A DNA stretch of 64,000 bases from Syngnathus acus (lineage: Eukaryota; Chordata; Actinopteri; Syngnathiformes; Syngnathidae): NCBI RefSeq assembly GCF_901709675.1, contig NC_051090.1, positions 11,605,842 through 11,669,841 on the forward strand. The letters are read 5' to 3'. Below, one piece after another: positions 52,211-64,000 of this stretch. The first letter of the stretch is position 1, and the number at the start of each line of letters is the position of its first letter. Both the position numbers and the translations under genes were made by a program. The notes beneath the pieces were generated by a model, which was not told the DNA's origin, searched no databases, and was given only the letters and a program-made list of their open reading frames with translations.

Positions 52211-52213
<3 letters not shown>
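51449..52213. mobile_element. Non-autonomous hAT-like element in (TA)n
   Basis: Inverted ends TAGGGGTGTAAATCG at 51449 and CGTTACACCCCTA ending at 52213, with inner ATCGAT/CGATATA motifs at both ends. Both flanks are TA repeats (51420-51448, 52214-52243), so a duplication such as ATATATAT cannot be confirmed. Confidence 0.65.
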
Positions 52214-52254
<41 letters not shown>

Positions 52255-52256
<2 letters not shown>

Positions 52257-52508
52257 GGGACGTGCGGTCAGAGGAGGCACGGGAGGCCACGCCTCCCCTG
52301 CCATCATGAAAAGGGGAAAAACAAATTCAATTGTTTTTAAGTCATTTTCCTTTTAATTTCAATAGTTTTGTATCATTTTGAACTAAAATCGCTGAATTTT
52401 TATAGTTGTTTTAAAACCGAGGACGATTCGCTGGGAGGAGCCAACTTCCTGCCTAGCCTCCTCTGAGGATTGCGTAATCACACGGCTGCCTACGTTGACA
52501 GGCTATGC
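52255..52508. repeat. hAT-style repeat, copy shared with 30-175
   Basis: Starts CAGGGACGTGCGGTCAGAGG and includes the CCTCCCCTGCCATCATG block of the window start. The right terminus is uncertain because another hAT inserted at 52517. Confidence 0.5.
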
Positions 52509-52909
52509 AGTTAGACCAGGGGTGGGCAAACTACGGCCCGCGGGCCACATTCGGCCCACGGGACCGTTTAATCCGGCCCGCCAACCCTGAATTAATTGTA
52601 TTATTAATCTTTTTTTTTTTTTTTTGTCATTTTGCCTGCAATGACTGCGTTTCCCCAGTAGATGGGGAACCGCTCGCCTGCGCATTTACTACCGGAAGCC
52701 GTGTCAGAAAGCTCGGTGCACACTCACAAGTGCGTGTACGTACGTACTCAGTAGTACGGACATGGCGCACTCGCGCTCTATTTGTATCAGTCCCGAATTT
52801 AGAGCGTGGGCTGTGACGACAGCATTCTTGTAATTCGCTCGCTGAGCTTTCAGATACAGTTTTACGCTAAAGCCACCCACAAACCTTCCCCTGGAATCCT
52901 TCCATTAAA

Positions 52910-53113
52910 ATGAGTGGCCCGAAGAAAAGAAGTGAGTGCCGAATGTTAAAAGAGTGGCCAATTTGGCTCGACGTACGCGACGTGACGTTCAGCCACATCA
53001 ACCCGTCACAGATCGAGGTAAACGGATCTCTCCTAAGAATTGCCACAACAAATTTTACTCCAGACTATGATGCACTAGCAAAAAAGGGAGACCAACAACA
53101 CTGTTCCTACTGA
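52910..53113 (+). pseudogene. Internally deleted hAT transposase frame, second copy
   Basis: 67 residues, starting MSGPKKRSECRMLKEWPIWL and ending with LLRIATTNFTPDYD-type sequence, as in 13378-13581 with only a few substitutions (for example IEVNG for IEANG, DALAK for DTLAK). The open frame is kept in both copies although it has no catalytic part. Confidence 0.6.
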
Positions 53114-53398
53114 AAATGAAGGGGAGGCTCTCAAGTTTGTTGTAAAAAAAATGCATTTTGAATATGATTTGTACACATAGCAGGGATTGAAACTAGCGAC
53201 CATTCTCATTTTCAAACAATGCAGGATGCTCAAGGACATTGATGCACCAACTGTTTGCGACTAATCTTAACCTGTAAAGTTCTTAAGGCTTACTTTAAGG
53301 AAGTGTTTCCCGTTTCCTCACCTCTGTTACCAGGTGTTTGTGAGTTAAAACTCTGCTCTGATGTTCAGATACCCCTCACCGTGTTGCCGTTTTGATTA

Positions 53399-55212
53399 CC
53401 GTATTTTCCGCCCTAAAAGGCGCACCGGGTTATAAGGCGCACCTTCAATGAACGGCCCATTTGAAAACTTTGTCCATATATAAGGCGCACCGGATTATAA
53501 GGCGCATAAAATAGAAGCTATACTGCATCAAACTGAGGTTGACTAGGGTTGCGGTATGCATCCACTAGCCAATAACCAACGAGCCCTCTGTAAACAATCG
53601 CGTTTCTCAAACGATCTCCTATAAAATGATCAGAACTGACTAAAGTTCGATCTAACGCATTGGTACTACTTACCTATGTTTCCCTTCCATATCGATCCGT
53701 AGATTTACTCGAAACATTAACAGAGCAGCCTATTTTGACATGAAATAGCCTGGTACGTATAGCAGCTATCGCAATAGCATTAGCCATCCGCAAAGTCTCA
53801 CGAGCCTCAGCTCGCAATCTCCCATGAGCCTCAGCAAAGTGTAAACAATCGCGTTTCTCAAACGATCTCCTATAAAATGATCGGAACTGACTAAAGTTCG
53901 ATCTAACGCATTGGTACTACTTACCTATGTTTCCCTTCCATATCGATCCGTAGATTTACTCGAAACATTAACAGAGCAGCCTATTTTGACATGAAATAGC
54001 CTGGTACGTATAGCAGCTATCGCAATAGCATTAGCCATCCGCAAAGTCTCACGAGCCTCAGCGAAGTGTAAACAATCGCGTTTCTCAAACGATCTCCTAT
54101 AAAATGATCGGAACTGACTAAAGTTCGATCCAACGCATTGGTACTACTTACCTATGTTTCCCTTCCATATCGATCCGTAGATTTACTCGAAACATTAACA
54201 GAGCAGCCTATTTTGACATGAAATAGCCTGGTACGTATAGCAGCTATCGCAATAGCATTAGCCATCCGCAAAGTCTCACGAGCCTCAGCTCGCAATCTCC
54301 CATGAGCCTCAGCAAAGTGTAAACAATCGCGTTTCTCAAACGATCTCCTATAAAATGATCGGAACTGACTAAAGTTCGATCTAACGCATTGGTACTACTT
54401 ACCTATGTTTCCCTTCCATATCGATCCGTAGATTTACTCGAAACATTAACAGAGCAGCCTATTTTGACATGAAATAGCCTGGTACGTATAGCAGCTATCG
54501 CAATAGCATTAGCCATCCGCAAAGTCTCACGAGCCTCAGCGAAGTGTAAACAATCGCGTTTCTCAAACGATCTCCTATAAAATGATCGGAACTGACTAAA
54601 GTTCGATCCAACGCATTGGTACTACTTACCTATGTTTCCCTTCCATATCGATCCGTAGATTTACTCGAAACATTAACAGAGCAGCCTATTTTGACATGAA
54701 ATAGCCTGGTACGTATAGCAGCTATCGCAATAGCATTAGCCATCCGCAAAGTCTCACGAGCCTCAGCTCGCAATCTCCCATGAGCCTCAGCAAAGTGTAA
54801 ACAATCGCGTTTCTCAAACGATCTCCTATAAAATGATCGGAACTGACTAAAGTTTGATCTAACGCATTGGTACTACTTACCTATGTTTCCCTTCCATATC
54901 GATCCGTAGATTTACTCGAAACATTAACAGAGCAGCCTATTTTGACATGAAATAGCCTCGCGGGTACAACAGCTATTCGGTGACGCCCCCTGACTACAGT
55001 TGCCGTAATGCTGGGAAGCGATGCGACCTTGTAATTTACTAGTCGTACTAAAACGTACTGAAACATTTTGGCAGAGCACTGTGTACAACCAGTATGGATC
55101 AACAAATTCATCAGTTGATCCATATATAAGGCGCACTGGCCTATAAGGCGCACTGTCGGCTTTTGAGAAAATTTTAGGTTTTTAGGTGCGCCTTTTAGGG
55201 CGGAAAATACGG
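53399..55212. mobile_element. Tigger derivative with satellite-like core; TA duplication
   Basis: Ends CCGTATTTTCCGCCC at 53399 and GGGCGGAAAATACGG ending at 55212, TA at 53397-53398 and 55213-55214. The terminal 100-130 bp match the Tigger at 12580-15952. Instead of a transposase it contains the tandem array 53591-54950. A TTTTGGCAGAGCACTG segment and a second TTGATCCATATATAAGG block complete the right end. Confidence 0.88.
53591..54950 (+). repeat. Higher-order tandem repeat, alternating 251- and 227-bp units
   Basis: TAAACAATCGCG starts units at 53591, 53842, 54069, 54320, 54547 and 54798, spacings 251, 227, 251, 227, 251. Long units carry an additional ~24-bp segment around GCTCGCAATCTCCCATG that short units lack. 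The base in GTTCGAT(C/T) also alternates from the third unit on. The array therefore grew as 478-bp dimers. Confidence 0.92.
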
Positions 55213-55639
55213 TACTTTATTTGGATGTATGCTTTCACCGATTCTTCAAGATGATATATTTGGTCAGAATGTTTGCTGTTTGATGTGATCTCATAAGATA
55301 AACATTTTTCATTAATCTGACCTGCAGGCACTGAAGTGATGGAAACTGTTATTCATAATAATAGTGTCGTATTTTATGAGAATCACTGATAGCAGTTTTT
55401 TAGTGATTTTTTTTTTTAATGCTGTTAATAAATGCATTTGTTTTCAAAAAACTTGTTTGGAATATCCATGCTTTACTACCTACTAAAGGCCAAAATCTTT
55501 TATGCAATGACCTTTACAGGTCGCTTATATTACTTCACACAAACACTACGTCCATCTGCTCCTGGTTCGGCCCTCCGGTCCAAATTTAGAACCCAGTTCG
55601 GCCCGCGAGTCAAAAAGTTTGCCCACCCCTGAGTTAGAC

Positions 55640-55769
55640 TGAACTGCTCTGTGTCTTTATGTCGCTGTTTAAGTGTTCAAACACTGTGGCTATATTAACT
55701 AACTTCCGTAGTTAAGCTGATGTATATAATATCTAGTGTTTTTTGTCATCTGTCTATAACGTCGTGTTT
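55640..55769. other. Short spacer without recognised feature
   Basis: Host-like AT-rich sequence between two hAT insertions. Confidence 0.4.
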
Positions 55770-55777
55770 CTTTAGAT

Positions 55778-55984
55778 TAGGGGTGGGCAATTCCGGTCCC
55801 CGAGGTCCAGCATGTTTTCTATGTCACCCTGTTGCAACACACCTGATTCAAATGGTCAGATAATTAGCAAGGTCTGCAGAAGCTGGATAACAATCCTGAT
55901 CATTTGAATCAGGTGTGTTGCAGCAGGGAGACCTATAAAACATGCAGGACACCGGCCCTCGAGGACCAGAATTGCCCACCCCTG
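55778..55984. mobile_element. 207-bp palindromic hAT MITE, 8-bp TSD
   Basis: Ends TAGGGGTGGGCAATTCCGG at 55778 and GAATTGCCCACCCCTG ending at 55984; duplication CTTTAGAT at 55770-55777 and 55985-55992. Inner inverted repeats (CACACCTGATTCAAATG / CATTTGAATCAGGTGTG) let nearly the whole element fold on itself. Confidence 0.9.
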
Positions 55985-55992
55985 CTTTAGAT

Positions 55993-57476
55993 GAACAAAA
56001 CGGCTTTGAAAAGAGACCTTACGGAGGCTACGAAAAAAAGGTTCTCCAGCCTTATGGCAGGGGGTGCTATGGATCCTGGGATGCCTCATGCGCCTACCTG
56101 TAGAATAAGAGATCTCCAGTTCAAATTTACAGTGAATAACTGAGGAGCAGTCGTCCATTTATTTCGTTTTACATTCGTTTTTTTTTTTTTCGGGGTTTTT
56201 TTTTCTTCCATTTTTACATTTCGTTTTACAATGGAGAATTACATATCCAAACGATTTTCAACTATGGATTTTCGGTCGAAGCAGGAGGTCATCAGTAAAG
56301 GAAGACCAATTCCGGAGTTAAAAGGTTTGATTCGGACAACGGGACTTGGGAGCGTGTCTTTTCAAACAGAGTGGTACGCACGATCGAAAGGAAGTTTTTG
56401 ATTCCATGTGCAGGCCGTTCACCCCTCCACCCCCCCTTATATAAAAAAAATAATTTTCTCAACGGATTTACACGATTCACGAAAATACTTTCGACGGAAA
56501 AAAACACGGAAATCCGCGGACCCGCGGTAAATTCTCACCCCTGAATATTACAATTTGAAATCAAGCCCTTTCCTCTTGCTGATTTTTAGGTGACCCTTGC
56601 TATCCAATCGTGAATATAACAAAAAAAGAACAGAAACTCAAAGTAATCTTACCAGATGAACACGCGACGTGTGTTGTTTATCCACGCCATGCTGACGGAA
56701 AGTTTCAAAGGCTTATTAGGATTGGGAAAGACGCTGCCCGAAGCAGCTCGATGTAGTGCATCTACTCCAGTGTTAAGACTGCGACTATTGATGACGTCAT
56801 GCTACGGCAACTCAAATTGGACGAACTACACTAAATCCCAATGAAGTCATGTTACGCGTTTTCGATGTATGCGTCATTCAAATAGTAAGCGAGAGAATAA
56901 CGGTACGACTGCAAAATCGATCAATATAATGTAATACTGTGCATCAATAAATTAAGTCAGAATGTGTCATTTTTCATTTGTTAGCGCTTGACATCGAGGC
57001 TTTAGCATAATTGGACATTTGTAATTCAGAGACTAACGGCACTGTAATAATGTTCATTTTTAATAAGATAAAATAAAAATACTCAATAGTAAAAAGCAAC
57101 TATATTTGTGTTTTTTATTTTTTATTTCAATAAAAAAATCTTAATAGTGAGAACACATAGTGGCAATGTTAACTTAGTTTTTCCCATGTCTGTAATGTAA
57201 TTTGAGTCTGAGGATAACTTTCTTCATGGTGTACAGTCTGGGATTACTTATTTATTAGACAAATATCAATTCCAATATTTACATTTGACAAAAGAATATA
57301 TCAGTGATATAAGGAATCAAAGGCATTAATCTCCGACCATTGAATCAAAACATTTACCATACAACACTGCCACTTAGATGCTAACTGTTAGCCCATGCGT
57401 CTTTGACTCCCCATTGCATGCAGGCATTCAGGTAGCAGAGGCCATATGCGCTTGAAAACCAACAAACTTCTGGTGC
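55993..57476. other. Intergenic sequence and LRRC40 3' flank
   Basis: No convincing coding frame. Homopolymer T runs near 56180-56210. The part next to 57476 is the 3' UTR side of the minus-strand LRRC40; candidate minus-strand AATAAA signals lie near 57243 and 57120, but the cleavage site cannot be set. Confidence 0.4.
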
Positions 57477-61408
<3,932 letters not shown>

Positions 61409-61581
61409 TCAAGCCCACCGTCTTGCTATTCGAACACTTTAACACAAAGATTATGACAGTCAAACAAATATTTTCCTTAAAAGTCAGACCATTTTCTCTG
61501 TTACAAAGTTAATACGAAGGACGATGTTACTGTACACCAGTTAAATGTTCTGCTAGTAATACAAAAAAGACGTTACTTTCC

Positions 61582-62959
<1,378 letters not shown>

Positions 62960-63175
62960 GTTTACTTATTTATTGTGTTATTTGTTTATTCATTATTTAT
63001 TCATCACTCTTATTCATTGTTTGTGCCTTCTTGTTTTTATTTTTTTGTGTTGTTTACTTGTATGTATATTGTGTACTATGTCTTGTCACCGTGGGATAGT
63101 GGGAACGTTATTTCGATTTCTTTGTGTGTCTTGGCATGTGAAGAAATTGACAATAAAGCAGACTTTGACTTTGAG
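62960..63175 (+). repeat. L2-like LINE 3' tail
   Basis: Collinear with 40600-40788, including TGTCTTGTCACCGTGGGATAG and ending GACAATAAAGCAGACTTTG. 5'-truncated, no coding part. Confidence 0.8.
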
Positions 63176-64000
63176 TTGAGTAAGGACAAAGGGCTGACAG
63201 TGATACCGTGGGTGGAAGACTGCAATCCCACGCTTGAGCTTGACCTAGAGGTCACCAGCTTGTCAAAATACGTTTTGAAGATGCTTGAGTGTTTTAACCT
63301 GCTAACGAAGAGAATCCACGATCATAGTTATGATTATGTGTTAAATTGACTATTGTGAAAGTATGTGTTATTATTGTCACAATGTTTGATCAGTATCAAA
63401 CATGTATGTAATATTGATGCTCCATTTACATATGAATGTATGAATGTGAGCGAAGACAAGGAGGCGGAAAGGGTTAATGGTGATACTAAGTGGTGGAAGA
63501 CTGAGGTCCCACATATGAGCGTGACCTCGGCCACGTTCATCCAGTTGAAGCCTAAACAAAATGCTGTTTGACGGAACACAAGTCAGAGAAAAAACATTTG
63601 CAAATGTCACGTTGATGGACAGTTGACAAGTTTTGGGAGTGGGAAACAGGATGAAGCATCCCTGAGAAAATTGTTACTTCCGTGATAACATGGTCACCTC
63701 ATCTGGTTGAATCCGGTTGAGGATTTAATCCTGAGATGCAGGTGCAGTCTATTCTGGAAGCATTTGGGTCATCTGAGGCCAATGTATGACAATATGGAAA
63801 AAAACTGGTACGTGACCAAGCAGGCATAGTACCCACGAACTGGACTGGTATAAAAGGTTCGTTCGGACAAAGAGCATCGCTCTCTCTCGCCTGGTGGGCT
63901 TTCCCCGTCAGGGGTATGGCCCCTGCGGCTACTGCCGTGGGTCGAGAACGCCGATTAGACAAAAGATAGATTTCATTCTTTCTGAGATTAACCCAAGGTC
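63176..64000 (+). repeat. Probable LTR (U3 to R) at the window edge
   Basis: Two diverged direct repeats share GTGATAC, GTGGAAGACTG and a CTCCCAC-type motif (63195-63260 and 63478-63535). They are followed by a TATA-like GGTATAAAAGGTTCG at about 63846 and a C/T-rich, then GC-rich start region. The layout resembles 18953-19600. Coding sequence, if any, is outside the window. Confidence 0.4.

Larger units (their letters stand above)
52517..55631 (+). mobile_element. Non-autonomous hAT with nested Tigger; 8-bp TSD
   Basis: Sister of 12698-13968 in opposite orientation: ends CAGGGGTGGGCAAAC at 52517 and GTTTGCCCACCCCTG ending at 55631, duplication AGTTAGAC at 52509-52516 and 55632-55639. A Tigger derivative interrupts it at a TA site (53397-53398) that is intact in the sister copy (GATTACTTTATTT, about 13088-13100). 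Confidence 0.92.

Overview
The window is vertebrate nuclear DNA, almost certainly from a teleost fish. The evidence is GT-AG introns, a nearly complete LRRC40 gene, the 3' end of MRPL55, and a dense mix of fish repeats: tRNA-derived SINEs, hAT, pogo/Tigger and ISL2EU DNA transposons, L2-like and Tx1/Keno-like LINEs, and sushi-like Ty3/gypsy LTR elements. No bacterial operon, CRISPR array or prokaryotic signal is present. The species cannot be named from this sequence.

Layout. 1-31 kb is gene-poor and made of nested transposons. It holds a decayed gypsy gag/protease split by a hAT (2.4-5.9 kb), a near-complete pogo/Tigger element with a transposase broken by one in-frame stop (12.6-16.0 kb), several hAT fragments, and a striking array at 23.5-30.7 kb. 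That array has five LTRs alternating with four almost identical internal regions of a gypsy-like element, all inside one 5-bp target duplication. 31-43 kb is a graveyard of small-RNA genes: U1 and U2 snRNA copies or fragments, tRNA-Leu-like copies, and an initiator tRNA-Met copy lacking its anticodon arm. An inverted duplication carries a U2 copy at each outer end, and a Tx1/Keno-type LINE sits directly behind the first 48 nt of a U2 gene. 42.9-48.1 kb is a three-level nest: a hAT holding an L2-like LINE and an ISL2EU-type element.

Host genes lie in the right third. Candidate exons of an unidentified + strand gene occupy 42.6 kb and 48.15-49.92 kb. MRPL55 (last two exons, minus strand) is at 50.96-51.35 kb. 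LRRC40 (14 exons, all but the first, minus strand) is at 57.5-61.4 kb, with a 665-bp (CA)n tract in its first intron. A second hAT copy at 52.5-55.6 kb contains a Tigger derivative whose centre is a satellite-like higher-order repeat of alternating 251- and 227-bp units.

The repeats do not form a pathway. The story is insertion order: many boundaries can be read to the base from 8-bp (hAT), TA (Tigger/mariner), 4-5-bp (LTR) and 32-bp (LINE) target duplications.
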